The notes: generated by a model not told the origin, from the letters alone. Positions 24,614 to 32,745 are shown, counted from the first letter of the stretch. The stretch: DNA of 35,710 nt from an uncultured Opitutia bacterium (GCA_903850885.1 CAINMU010000095.1:1-35710), one strand, 5' to 3'. Numbers and translations are program-made.

Positions 24614-25533
24614 GCCGTCTCGAGGATACACTTATCTAGATAGGCACGCGACTTGTTCACGGCCGCGGTGATTTCGCCAACGGTCGGCAAGATCGGGATA
24701 CCGCGTGGGGTCGGGTGCATGAAGATCTCGGCCACGCCCTTGAAGCGGACATCACGGAGGGCCTTGACGACGAGACGGTAGTCGAGGCCGCCGCCATAAC
24801 CCGGCAACTGCTGCAGCTCGATCTCCTTACTGGCCTGCTTGAAGATGCCTTCGGAATGCTCCTGGAAATAAATGAACGGGAGATTCTTCCCACCGGCGTA
24901 GCGGATGAGATCAGAAATTTGATCGTGCCACTCGTGCAGATGGTGCGGCGCAAAAGCGAGACCGAGATTCGGCGAGGTGTTCAGGTCTGCGAAAGCCTTG
25001 ATGGAATCGGGATGGTGCAGCGCCTGGTTGACGTGATTCTCGACGGCGATGGTGACGCCGAGTTCCGCGGCCTTGGCGACGTGCGGCTTCATGTCCTCGA
25101 GGAATTTCTTGATCGCAACCTTCGCTTCGGCACCTTGCGGATTCTTCGGCCCGACGCAGCCGCAAATGACAAGACTTCCGCCGTGCTTCTTCACCCAAGC
25201 CATCTCCTCTTGGAGTTTGAACGGGCCGAGCGGGTAACGCGTGCTGGAGCCGACGCGCACGCCGTGCTTCTTCAGTAAGACTGCGAAAGCTTCTTCGCCG
25301 AGAGCCGTAGCCTGTTCGCGCTGGTCAGCGTGTACCTTACACCAGATATCGAGCGACTCGGCGCCGACCTTGGCCACCTCGGGCAGGATGACGTCGAGCG
25401 GCATCGTGCCATAAAGGGCCGACGACAGCGTGTATCGGATCTTGAACTCGTCCTTGGTCTGAGCCCGAGCCGATAACGCCGCGAACACGGCGGCGGCAGG
25501 GACGGTACGCAGGAAGTCGCGACGGGAAAGCAT
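24610..25533 (-). CDS. Tat-exported sugar isomerase/epimerase-like TIM barrel
   Basis: A 307-residue protein of the xylose-isomerase-like TIM-barrel superfamily (AP endonuclease 2 fold). The ATG at 25533 opens a twin-arginine signal (SRRDFLRTVPAAAVFAALSARAQ), so it is exported folded. Metal-site candidates are visible: Glu in TIAVENHVN, His in LAFAPHHLHEW, His in FIYFQEHSEG and Glu in VAEIFMHPTPRG. Relatives isomerise or epimerise sugars, inositols or keto-sugars; the substrate here is unknown. The stop overlaps the cytochrome start (ATGA), and the gene begins 5 nt after the PfpI-like gene. Confidence 0.87.
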   Translation of the reverse strand: MLSRRDFLRTVPAAAVFAALSARAQTKDEFKIRYTLSSALYGTMPLDVILPEVAKVGAESLDIWCKVHADQREQATALGEEAFAVLLKKHGVRVGSSTRYPLGPFKLQEEMAWVKKHGGSLVICGCVGPKNPQGAEAKVAIKKFLEDMKPHVAKAAELGVTIAVENHVNQALHHPDSIKAFADLNTSPNLGLAFAPHHLHEWHDQISDLIRYAGGKNLPFIYFQEHSEGIFKQASKEIELQQLPGYGGGLDYRLVVKALRDVRFKGVAEIFMHPTPRGIPILPTVGEITAAVNKSRAYLDKCILETA

Positions 25534-25538
25534 CGGAA

Positions 25539-26225
25539 TTATTTTTGGTCGCGTTGCGCTTCGAGCATCTTGATCCAAGGCCCAACGAAGGAACCGTGGT
25601 CATGGAAGGTACGGCCGCTGACCATGTTGCCGTCGATGACGACCGGGGCGTTAACGAAGATGCCGCCGCAGACTTCGAGGTCGAACTTGCACTTGGGCAC
25701 GGTGGCCATGTGCAGGCCCTTCACGATGCCGGCGCGGGCAACAATCTCGACGCCATGGCAAACGCTCATCATCGGCTTCTTGTGTTCCCAGAACCAGCGG
25801 GTCGCCGCGAGGAGGGCTTCATCTTCACGAAGATACTCGGGGCCGCGGCCACCACTGAAGAAGATGCCGGCGTATTCCTCGGGCTTGATGTCCTTGAAAG
25901 CGATATCGCAGTTGATCGTGTAACCTTCCCATTCCTTGGTAATCGTCCAACCTGGCTTCACCTCATGGAGCACGGTCTGATAAACGCGCTTATCGATGGA
26001 AGCGAAGACCGGCTGGAAGCCGGCTTCTTGCAGGCGGTAGACCGGATACATCGTATCCAGCAGCTCGGTGGCGTCGCCGATGATCACGAGCACCTTCGGC
26101 TTGTTGGCGTTCTCGGGCTTGTCGGCGCCCGAAGAGATCGCGGATTGGTTGTGGTTGTCGACGAGAGCGGCGGAAGCCAGAGCGCAAAGTCCGAGCAGGC
26201 CGACGGTGAGGAGGCGGAGTTTCAT
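25539..26225 (-). CDS. secreted DJ-1/PfpI family protein
   Basis: A 228-residue protein with a signal peptide (MKLRLLTVGLLGLCALASAA) from the ATG at 26225, then a class-I glutamine-amidotransferase-like fold of the DJ-1/PfpI family. The core begins KPKVLVIIGDATELLDTMYPVYRLQEAGF, continues with YAGIFFSGGRGPEYLRED and has the nucleophile elbow KPMMSVCHGVEIVARAGIV with Cys156 followed by His157. DJ-1 relatives include glyoxalases, deglycases and chaperones, and the activity cannot be assigned. Export is unusual for the superfamily but recurs in PVC bacteria. It is the first gene of the coupled cassette; a 64-nt gap upstream must contain the promoter. Confidence 0.87.
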   Translation of the reverse strand: MKLRLLTVGLLGLCALASAALVDNHNQSAISSGADKPENANKPKVLVIIGDATELLDTMYPVYRLQEAGFQPVFASIDKRVYQTVLHEVKPGWTITKEWEGYTINCDIAFKDIKPEEYAGIFFSGGRGPEYLREDEALLAATRWFWEHKKPMMSVCHGVEIVARAGIVKGLHMATVPKCKFDLEVCGGIFVNAPVVIDGNMVSGRTFHDHGSFVGPWIKMLEAQRDQK

Positions 26226-26289
26226 AGGGTTGCGGGGATAGTCCATAAAGAGACCCACCCGTCCATCCACTAGTTCCGTAAAATCTGAA

Positions 26290-27360
26290 CTATTGGTTCA
26301 ATCCCACCACGTCTTCGGGCTCAGCCCAGGCGAAAACGGTGGCTTTGGAACCCGCTCGCTGACGAGGATTAGCTTCCGCAATCTTAAGCACCACTCCCCG
26401 CGGTGTCTGAAAATCATGCAGCGAGATATCGCCTTGAAAGAGCGACCGGGTGATGGCCCCGGCAAAGGCGTTCTCGTCCGGTGCCATGAAATCGATTTTA
26501 AGGCATTCGGGCCGGATACAGATCGTGATTTTATCGCCTTCACCCGGTGCGTCATCCGGCGTCGCCAAAGCGCCACGCACTTCGCCGATGACGGTATCGG
26601 CGACGAACTCGCCCGCGCCGACGTGTTTCACTTTACCCGCGATAAGATTGGCCGAACCGAGGAACGTCGCCGTCCAGCTATCGATCGGCCGACGGTAAAG
26701 ATCGATAGGTATGCCAGACTGGACAATCCGCCCCTGCCGCATGATCGCGAGCCGATCGGCCATCGCGAAAGCATCCTTCTGATCATGTAAGACACAAAGG
26801 ACGGTGAGTCCCGTCGTGCGGACTAATTCGCGGATCGATTCCCGGACTTCGACGCGCGAAGCCGCATCCAAATTACTCAGAGGCTCATCGAGCAAAAGGA
26901 GTTTGGGACGCAAGGCGAGCGCCCGCGCCAAGGCGACGCGTTGCTGCTGCCCGCCCGAAAGTTCTTGCGGCCGATGCTTGGCCCAACCCTCTGCGCCCAC
27001 CGCTCGCAAAGCCTCCAAAGCACGCTGTTGGATTTCCGCCGGCGTTAGGTTCGACCCTTCCAACGCGAAGGCAGCATTCTCTAAAACCGTCAGATGCGGA
27101 AAGAGCGCATAGTTTTGATGCACGAAAGCGATGGCACGCTCGGCGGGTGAAAAGAAACCCCACTCTCGACCGTCGTAAGTCAACTTGCCGCCCTGAGGCT
27201 CAAGCTGACCGGCCAGCACTTTAAGCAGGGTCGTTTTGCCGCTACCCGAGGGCCCCAGGAGGCAACAAAGCGACCCAGCCTCGATAGACAAATCGACCCC
27301 GGCCAAGATTTCGGCGGTTCCTAATAAGCGGCGGAGGGCGGTGATACTGACGGCGGGCAC
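26290..27360 (-). CDS. ABC transporter ATP-binding protein (PotA/FbpC-like)
   Basis: A 356-residue ATPase of the class that drives import of polyamines, iron(III), sulfate or molybdate. Motifs in order: Walker A LLGPSGSGKTT near residue 35, Q-loop FVHQNYALFPHLTVLENAAF, signature ELSGGQQQRVALARALA, Walker B LLLLDEPLSNLD, and H-loop VLCVLHDQKDA. After about residue 235 a C-terminal TOBE-like regulatory domain follows (FLGSANLIAGKV...ITICIRPECLKI...FQGDISLHDFQTPRG). The start is a GTG at 27358-27360. No permease or binding-protein gene is adjacent, so it is an orphan in this window and the substrate is unknown. A short inverted repeat, TGAAC/GTTCA (26286-26300), overlaps its stop. Confidence 0.92.
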   Translation of the reverse strand: MPAVSITALRRLLGTAEILAGVDLSIEAGSLCCLLGPSGSGKTTLLKVLAGQLEPQGGKLTYDGREWGFFSPAERAIAFVHQNYALFPHLTVLENAAFALEGSNLTPAEIQQRALEALRAVGAEGWAKHRPQELSGGQQQRVALARALALRPKLLLLDEPLSNLDAASRVEVRESIRELVRTTGLTVLCVLHDQKDAFAMADRLAIMRQGRIVQSGIPIDLYRRPIDSWTATFLGSANLIAGKVKHVGAGEFVADTVIGEVRGALATPDDAPGEGDKITICIRPECLKIDFMAPDENAFAGAITRSLFQGDISLHDFQTPRGVVLKIAEANPRQRAGSKATVFAWAEPEDVVGLNQ

Positions 27361-27491
27361 ACCCCAACCTAGGTGGAAGACAGCCGATGGCGCAAGGTCG
27401 GTCAGCAGGCCGGCCCCGGTGAATGATTTCCACGCCCCTTCGCCTGCTCACGCTTGCCACGGGCAAAGTTTAGGGCAAGGTTTCCTCTCCC

Positions 27492-28100
27492 ATGCGTAAC
27501 GACGACGAAGACGAGGACGAGAAGACTCCAGCCGCCCCGAAAGAGGCCTCGCCGAGCGCCATGCTCATCCAGAAAAAATTTCTCGAACAACGGAAAATCT
27601 TCCTCTGGGGCGGTGTCGATGACGCTTCCGCCAAGGACATCGTGGAAAAACTCCTCTTCCTCGAAAGCGACGCCCCGGGCAAAGAAATCATTTTCTACGT
27701 CAGCACCCCGGGTGGCTCCATCACCGCCGGCATGGCCGTCTACGACACCATCCGCCTCATCACCTCGCCCGTCAAAGTGATCGTCACCGGCATGGCGGCC
27801 TCGATGGGCTCGATCTTACTCCAAGCCCCCAAGAAGAAAGGCAACCGCCTACTCTTCCCGCACGCGCGGGTCATGATTCACCAGCCGCTCATCATGGGTC
27901 GCATCCAAGCCCCCGCCGTGGATATCCACATCCAAGCCCAGGAAATGGAACGCATCCGCTCGGAGCTGAACGAGATCCTCGCCAAGGCTTCGAAACAGAA
28001 ATTAGAAAAGGTCATCAAAGATACCGACCGCGACTTCTACATGACCGCCGAAGAAGCCATTGAATATGGCCTCGCCGACGGCATCGTGACGGAGCTCTAA
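27492..28100 (+). CDS. clpP: ATP-dependent Clp protease proteolytic subunit
   Basis: ClpP forms the barrel-shaped cytosolic serine protease that degrades proteins fed by Clp ATPases. The 202-residue product has the catalytic triad: Ser104 in GMAASMGS, His130 in VMIHQPL, and an Asp in the DTDRD segment near 177-181. Other family features are STPGGSITAGMAVYDTI, the handle region after residue 140 and the C-terminal AEEAIEYGLADGIV. The N-terminal 25 residues are acidic and low-complexity and are probably a removed propeptide. No clpX or tig gene is adjacent; instead two unrelated proteases follow at 15 and 10 nt spacing. It could be one of several ClpP paralogues in the genome. Confidence 0.94.
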   Translation: MRNDDEDEDEKTPAAPKEASPSAMLIQKKFLEQRKIFLWGGVDDASAKDIVEKLLFLESDAPGKEIIFYVSTPGGSITAGMAVYDTIRLITSPVKVIVTGMAASMGSILLQAPKKKGNRLLFPHARVMIHQPLIMGRIQAPAVDIHIQAQEMERIRSELNEILAKASKQKLEKVIKDTDRDFYMTAEEAIEYGLADGIVTEL

Positions 28101-28115
28101 TCCGACCGCACGCGC

Positions 28116-29003
28116 ATGGGCATCGGCGACCGAGCCTATATGCGAACGCCGCCGGCGGCGCGCGAACCTTTGTCCGCGACGGTCTGGACGCTCGGGGTGC
28201 TGTTGGTGTTCTTTATTGCGGAACTCATCCAAGAGTCGGCCGGCGCCCACTTCCTCAAGAGTTTTGAACTCGCCGAAGCCCAGCCCCGTATCTGGCAATG
28301 GCTCACGCACACTCTGCTCCATGACGGCTTCTGGCACCTCTTGGGCAACGCCCTCGTGCTCTGGTGGACCGGCGCGATTGTGGAAAATACTTATGGCCGG
28401 AAAGTCTTCTTCACCGTCCTGCTCTCCGGCGTCCTCGCCGGCGCGAGTCTCTGGTGGCTCACGGGCCTCGGCGGTGCCCGAGCCGGAAGCAGTCTCATCG
28501 GCATCTCCGCCGGCGTTTACGCCCTGATGCTCGTCGCCCTACTCGATAAGCTCGAACATCAGATCACGGTTCTCTTATTTTTCTTCTTACCCGTGACGCT
28601 CAAGGTGCGCTGGGTCTTGGCGGTCACAGGCCTGATCACGGCGCTCGGCTGGATCTTTTCCGAACTGCCCTCACGGCACGTCTGGAGCGGCTGGGCTCCG
28701 GCATGGTCGGACACCATCGCCCACTCCGCCCACCTCGGCGGGCTGATCTTTGGCTGGTTCGCCTGGCGGCGATTAAATCGGACAAATGAAGGCCCGAGCT
28801 ACGCTCACCTTCAAATGGAGACTTACGCCCCGTCCCCCGACCTCGAAGCCAAACCGAGGCTGGAATCGCTTTCTTCCCCCAGTAAAGCCCAAGCCCGCGC
28901 CCAACTGGACGGCCTTTTAGACAAGATTTCCGCCGGGGGATTCGGCTCGCTCACCCCGGAAGAGAAACGCAAACTCGAAGACCTCAGCGCCCGCCTCCGC
29001 TGA
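28116..29003 (+). CDS. rhomboid family intramembrane serine protease
   Basis: A 295-residue integral membrane protease with about six transmembrane helices. The catalytic pair is present: Ser131 in IGISAGVYAL (family GxSx) and His206 in HSAHLGGLIFGW, with the oxyanion-supporting Asn78 in HLLGNALVLWW. The L1-loop region is seen as IWQWLTHTLLHDGFWHLLGN. After the last helix a cytosolic tail ends in LDGLLDKISAGGFGSLTPEEKRKLEDLSARL, a small helical domain seen on many bacterial rhomboids. Rhomboids cut transmembrane segments of substrates; none can be named here. It lies between clpP and prc in one apparent operon. Confidence 0.92.
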   Translation: MGIGDRAYMRTPPAAREPLSATVWTLGVLLVFFIAELIQESAGAHFLKSFELAEAQPRIWQWLTHTLLHDGFWHLLGNALVLWWTGAIVENTYGRKVFFTVLLSGVLAGASLWWLTGLGGARAGSSLIGISAGVYALMLVALLDKLEHQITVLLFFFLPVTLKVRWVLAVTGLITALGWIFSELPSRHVWSGWAPAWSDTIAHSAHLGGLIFGWFAWRRLNRTNEGPSYAHLQMETYAPSPDLEAKPRLESLSSPSKAQARAQLDGLLDKISAGGFGSLTPEEKRKLEDLSARLR

Positions 29004-29013
29004 ACCCCTATTT

Positions 29014-31236
29014 ATGCGCAGACTCTTCACCCTTTTTCTCGCCTGCAGCGCGGCCCTAGCCGCCGCCGCCCCGGAAGCCTTCACGACCAACGAGGCCATG
29101 CAGAAGGAAACCCGGGCCACCACGGTGCTCCTCGAGAAGCTCCACATCAGTAAGAAAGATATGTCAGCGGTGGACATGAATAGCGTGCTCAAGACTTACT
29201 GCGAGAGCCTCGATCCGGCGAAAATGTATTTCACCGCCGAAGAGGTGGATGAGTTCATCAACCGCTACGGCAAGACGCTGGACCTCTACCTCCAACGGGG
29301 CAACCTGACCCCCGCCTTCGAGATCTACGCCCTTTTCAAGAAGAAGGTCGGTGACCGCACCCAGGCCGCTCTCCTTGCCCTCGACAAGCCCATCGACCTG
29401 AATGAACCGGGAACCTTCGGCATTGAACGCAAAAAGTCCAATTGGCCTGAAGATCAGGCCGCCGCCGATGCCTTGTGGTCGAAGCGGCTCCGCCTCGACA
29501 TGCTCTCCGAGCTCTTAGGTGAAGATCGGCAGAATTCTCCGCGCGCCGACAGCACCAAGCCCAAAGCCGCCAAAGAAACCGGTATTCCGGAAATCACGCC
29601 CGAAAAGACCGCAGAAGCTGTCGCCCGCCTCAAGAAACGCTACGACAAGACCCGGACCTACCTCAATTTCGACCAATACGAAGTCGAAGAGATTTTCTTG
29701 AATTCCTACTCCAGCCAGTACGACCCGCATTCGACGTTCTTCTCCCAGCAGTCTTTGGAAGAATTCGAAATCGCCATGCGCAATTCGCTCTGCGGTATCG
29801 GCGCCACGCTCGCCGACGAAGACGGCGTCTGCGTCGTGAAGGACATCTTGCCCGGCGGTCCGCTCGAAATCTCCGGCCAAGTTAAACCCGGCGATAAGAT
29901 CATCGCCGTCGGCCAAGGCGAAAAAGGCGAGATGGACGATATCGTCGGCATGCGCCTGAATAAGGCGATCTCCCGCATCCGCGGCACCCAAGGCACCATC
30001 GTCCGATTGCTCGTCGATATGGCCACCGGCGGCCGCAAGACGGTCGTGCTCAAACGCGACCAGATCAAGTTGGTCGGGCAGATGGCTTCCGCCCGTTGCT
30101 TCGATGTCCCCAACGGCGCCACGACCATCACGCTCGGCGTCATCGACCTTCCCGCTTTCTACGGCAAGAATCCCGATGGCACCGGCTCCAGTCCTTCCAA
30201 AGACATCGAGCAGCTGATCGGCAAACTCAAGAAGATGGGCATGAAAGCCCTCATCATGGATCTCCGTAAAAATGGCGGCGGCCTGCTCACCGAGGCCGTC
30301 GATATTTCCGGACTGTTCATCCCCAAGGGCTCCGTCCTCCAAGTCCGCGACAGCCAAGGCCGCTCCGAAGACTATCGCGACGAAGATGAAAAAGTCGCCT
30401 GGAACGGCCCGCTGGTGGTGCTGACTTCCAAACTCTCGGCTTCGGCTTCCGAAATCTTCGCCGGAGCGATGCATGATCACCGCCGCGCGATCATCGTCGG
30501 CGACGTGACGACCCACGGCAAAGGCTCCGTCCAGAACATCATCGAGCTGAGCCGCTTTGATAAGAATCTTAAGTCCGCGGTGAAGGTGACGATTCAGAAA
30601 TGGTATGCGCCCAGCGGCTCCTCCATCCAACTCAAAGGCGTACCGGCCGATATCGTGGTGCCTTCCGTTTTCTCCGTGATGCCGGTGGCCGAATCTGACC
30701 TCGATCGCCCTCTGCCCTGGGATTCCGTGACGCCCACGCTCACCAAGCCCGACGAAGGCGACTGGCTTAAGGCCAAGCTCTCCGATGAGCTCATCAACGA
30801 ACTCAACACTTCCAGTGGCCGTCGCCAAGCGGAGCTTCCCGAATTCCTGACGCTCAACCGCTCCATCGATTGGACGAAGAACCGCCAAGGTCGCAAAGAG
30901 GTCTCCCTCTCGCTCGACCAACGCCGCCAAGAGCGCAAAGATGACTTAGAATTCCGTGAGCAGATCCGCAAAGACCTCTCGACCTATGCGCTCAAGGATT
31001 TCAAGTCGCGCGACGTGAAGCTCGATGACGCCATCGAACAAGAAAAGAAAGAAGGACCCGAGTGGACCAATAAATCCAAGCGCTCGAACCGGATGCGCGA
31101 CACGTTGGAAGATGAAGATTGGCCCGAATACGACATCCAGCTCCACGAGGCCGTGCGCATCGCCGCCGACTGGTCCCTCATCCTCGACACCAAAGCCGTC
31201 GCGACGGCCCACCCTTCCGCCAAGAAGGTAAAATAA
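29014..31236 (+). CDS. prc: tail-specific (C-terminal processing) protease Prc
   Basis: A 740-residue S41 protease of the periplasm that trims or degrades proteins from unstructured C-termini. A signal peptide opens it (RRLFTLFLACSAALAAAA). The N-terminal helical region is followed by a PDZ domain near residues 258-340 (GIGATLADEDGVCVVKDILPGGPLEISGQVKPGDKI), then the protease core with the catalytic Ser in SASASE (475-480) and Lys503 in THGKGSVQ. The C-terminal region (ELPEFLTLNRSIDWTKNRQGRKEVSLSLDQRRQERK) matches the extra domain of Prc rather than the shorter CtpA. A candidate adaptor (NlpI-like) is not seen. It is the last of three consecutive protease genes and ends at a strong terminator. 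Confidence 0.94.
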   Translation: MRRLFTLFLACSAALAAAAPEAFTTNEAMQKETRATTVLLEKLHISKKDMSAVDMNSVLKTYCESLDPAKMYFTAEEVDEFINRYGKTLDLYLQRGNLTPAFEIYALFKKKVGDRTQAALLALDKPIDLNEPGTFGIERKKSNWPEDQAAADALWSKRLRLDMLSELLGEDRQNSPRADSTKPKAAKETGIPEITPEKTAEAVARLKKRYDKTRTYLNFDQYEVEEIFLNSYSSQYDPHSTFFSQQSLEEFEIAMRNSLCGIGATLADEDGVCVVKDILPGGPLEISGQVKPGDKIIAVGQGEKGEMDDIVGMRLNKAISRIRGTQGTIVRLLVDMATGGRKTVVLKRDQIKLVGQMASARCFDVPNGATTITLGVIDLPAFYGKNPDGTGSSPSKDIEQLIGKLKKMGMKALIMDLRKNGGGLLTEAVDISGLFIPKGSVLQVRDSQGRSEDYRDEDEKVAWNGPLVVLTSKLSASASEIFAGAMHDHRRAIIVGDVTTHGKGSVQNIIELSRFDKNLKSAVKVTIQKWYAPSGSSIQLKGVPADIVVPSVFSVMPVAESDLDRPLPWDSVTPTLTKPDEGDWLKAKLSDELINELNTSSGRRQAELPEFLTLNRSIDWTKNRQGRKEVSLSLDQRRQERKDDLEFREQIRKDLSTYALKDFKSRDVKLDDAIEQEKKEGPEWTNKSKRSNRMRDTLEDEDWPEYDIQLHEAVRIAADWSLILDTKAVATAHPSAKKVK

Positions 31237-31258
31237 TCTTCCCGATAGGGAATGAACT

Positions 31259-31283
31259 GCCCGCCGCTTGAGGCGGGCTTTTT
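31259..31283 (+). terminator. rho-independent terminator after prc
   Basis: GCCCGCC (31259-31265) pairs with GGCGGGC (31272-31278) around a 6-nt loop, followed by five T. It lies 22 nt after the prc stop and closes the clpP-rhomboid-prc unit. Confidence 0.9.
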
Positions 31284-31324
31284 GTTGGCTTGGCGAGACG
31301 CCCGGTGCGCAGCATTTTAAACCC

Positions 31325-32503
31325 ATGGGTCTGCTTGAAAATCCTTACTTCCTCGCTGCGTTGACCCTCGTAGCCGGACTCATCGTCGCTCGCCGTCGCC
31401 AGCCCGGTGCCTGCCTGTACGTCCGACGTCATGATGGGGACCTCGGAGCGAGCTCCGTCCAACTCCATACGTTGACCAACCAGCACGGCATGAGTGTGAG
31501 CCTGAGCGATTTCGGGGCGACGCTCACTTCCGTCCGCGTCCCCGACGTCCGTGGGGTGATTGGCGAAATCACCCTGGGGCACGACCATCTCCGGGGCTAC
31601 GTGGAGCAAAATTGTTTTCTCGGCAGTTCCGTCGGCCGCTACGCCAATCGAATCGCCGAAGGTAAGTTCAGCATCGACGGGCAAGCGTTCAGCCTGGCAG
31701 CTAATAATAATGGGCAACATCTCCACGGCGGACTCGTCGGATTTGACCGTAAGATTTGGCAGGCCAAAGCGAAACGGACAGACGAGGGCCAGAGCGTAGC
31801 GTTCACCTACGTCAGTCCCGCCGGCGAAGAAGGCTACCCCGGCAAGCTTGAGGCGACGATCACCTATACCCTACTCGACGATCGTAACGAGTTGCAGATT
31901 CAGTTTTCGGCGAGCACCGATGCGCCGACGATCTGTAACCTCACCAACCACGCCTTTTTCAATCTCGCCGGCGAAGGTACCGCCCTGCGCCACCGCATCC
32001 AGATTTTCTCCGAACGCTTTGCGGCGGTAAATCCTTCGCTTATCTCAACAGGCGAACTGCAAAACGTCGAAGGTACGCCGTTTGACTTCCGTTCGCCCCA
32101 TGCGACCGGCGAACGCATCGGTGCCTCGCATATCCAACTCCAACGCGCCCGCGGCTATGATCATTGCTATGACCTGGGTGCCGGACGCCAACTCAAGCTC
32201 GCGGCCCGCGTCAGCGAGCCCAGCTCGGGACGCATCATGGAGTTGCTGACGGACGCGCCGGGATTGCAGTTTTATTCCGGCAACTTCTTGGACGGCACCA
32301 TTCAAGGACGCTGGCCAAGACCGTTTATGTTTCGCGATGGTTTCTGCCTCGAGCCCGGACTCTTTCCGGACTCCCCGAATCAGCCCGCCTTCCACCGCCT
32401 CGGTTATCCGAGCGGTATCCTGCGCCCCGGTGAACAGTACGCGCATAAACTTGTGTTCCGTTTCGGAGTAATGAGGGTGGGGCAGCACCGCGTGCTGCCC
32501 TAG
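31325..32503 (+). CDS. membrane-anchored aldose 1-epimerase (galactose mutarotase)
   Basis: Interconverts alpha and beta anomers of aldoses such as galactose and glucose. The 392-residue product starts with an uncleaved-looking hydrophobic helix (residues about 8-22, YFLAALTLVAGLIVA) followed by RRR, so the catalytic domain may be tethered to the membrane; most GalM proteins lack this. The GalM fold shows GATLTSVRVPD, GRYANRIAEGKF, NNNGQHLHGG, the acid His209 in NLTNHAFFNLAG, FDFRSP, and the catalytic base Glu343 in GFCLEPGLFPDSPN. The natural end is near KLVFRFGV; the last seven residues (386-392) and the TAG stop are encoded by a repeat hairpin. The symporter gene faces it across the repeat region, so a sugar-uptake link is possible. 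Confidence 0.92.
   Translation: MGLLENPYFLAALTLVAGLIVARRRQPGACLYVRRHDGDLGASSVQLHTLTNQHGMSVSLSDFGATLTSVRVPDVRGVIGEITLGHDHLRGYVEQNCFLGSSVGRYANRIAEGKFSIDGQAFSLAANNNGQHLHGGLVGFDRKIWQAKAKRTDEGQSVAFTYVSPAGEEGYPGKLEATITYTLLDDRNELQIQFSASTDAPTICNLTNHAFFNLAGEGTALRHRIQIFSERFAAVNPSLISTGELQNVEGTPFDFRSPHATGERIGASHIQLQRARGYDHCYDLGAGRQLKLAARVSEPSSGRIMELLTDAPGLQFYSGNFLDGTIQGRWPRPFMFRDGFCLEPGLFPDSPNQPAFHRLGYPSGILRPGEQYAHKLVFRFGVMRVGQHRVLP
32480..32503. repeat. single-hairpin repeat, copy B1 (overlaps galM stop)
   Basis: GGGCAGCAC (32480-32488) and GTGCTGCCC (32492-32500) form a perfect 9-bp stem with a 3-nt loop. The same hairpin recurs at 33047-33067 and, with GGTCAGCAC arms, at 32859-32879. The epimerase reading frame runs through it and stops at the TAG just after the right arm. 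Confidence 0.85.
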
Positions 32504-32521
32504 TCGCCTTTGCCTCTTAAA

Positions 32522-32577
32522 GGTAGGGCTGACCACCCAAAGTCAGCCGCGGTTGAGCGAAGGCGCTCAACCCTACC
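32522..32577. repeat. double-hairpin repeat, copy A1
   Basis: A 56-bp element bounded by GGTAGGG and CCCTACC. Inside are two hairpins: GGCTGAC/GTCAGCC, and GGTTGAGCG/CGCTCAACC with an AAGG loop. The outer ends also pair, so the whole can fold as a three-way junction. Similar copies lie at 32790, 35120 and 35661. Confidence 0.88.
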
Positions 32578-32591
32578 CGATACATCACATG

Positions 32592-32745
32592 GTAGGGACA
32601 GGCTTTCGGGTGTCAGGTCCCGGGCCTCAGGTTTCGGGTACGGGTTATCAGGTTCGGGCGCCAGGTTCGGGACCCGTACCCGTACCTGTACCAGAATACC
32701 TGAACCTGGTTCCCGATTGCCGAGACCTGGGACCTGAGAATAGAT
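32592..32745. repeat. degenerate CAGGT/CGGG tract with imperfect inverted repeat
   Basis: Variants of TCAGGTTCGGG recur several times in one orientation (32613-32670), then the complementary pattern (CCCGTACC, CCTGAACC, CCTGGGACCTGAG) appears at 32672-32738. Thus the left half can pair imperfectly with the right half, for example TCAGGTCCCGGG with CCTGGGACCTGA. No coding potential is convincing here. Confidence 0.65.

Noticed and set aside
25545-26273. 242-codon open frame antisense to the PfpI-like gene
   Set aside because: It is nearly the same length as the sense gene, a usual shadow; the sense product has the nucleophile elbow and a signal peptide.
26286-26300. terminator or operator between the ABC gene and the PfpI cassette
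   Set aside because: The TGAAC/GTTCA stem is only 5 bp, with a weak T-run; it is noted in the ABC entry but not called separately.
29515-30930. 471-codon open frame antisense to prc
   Set aside because: It lies wholly within a well-identified gene, has composition typical of the complementary frame of GC-rich codons, and has no recognisable domain.
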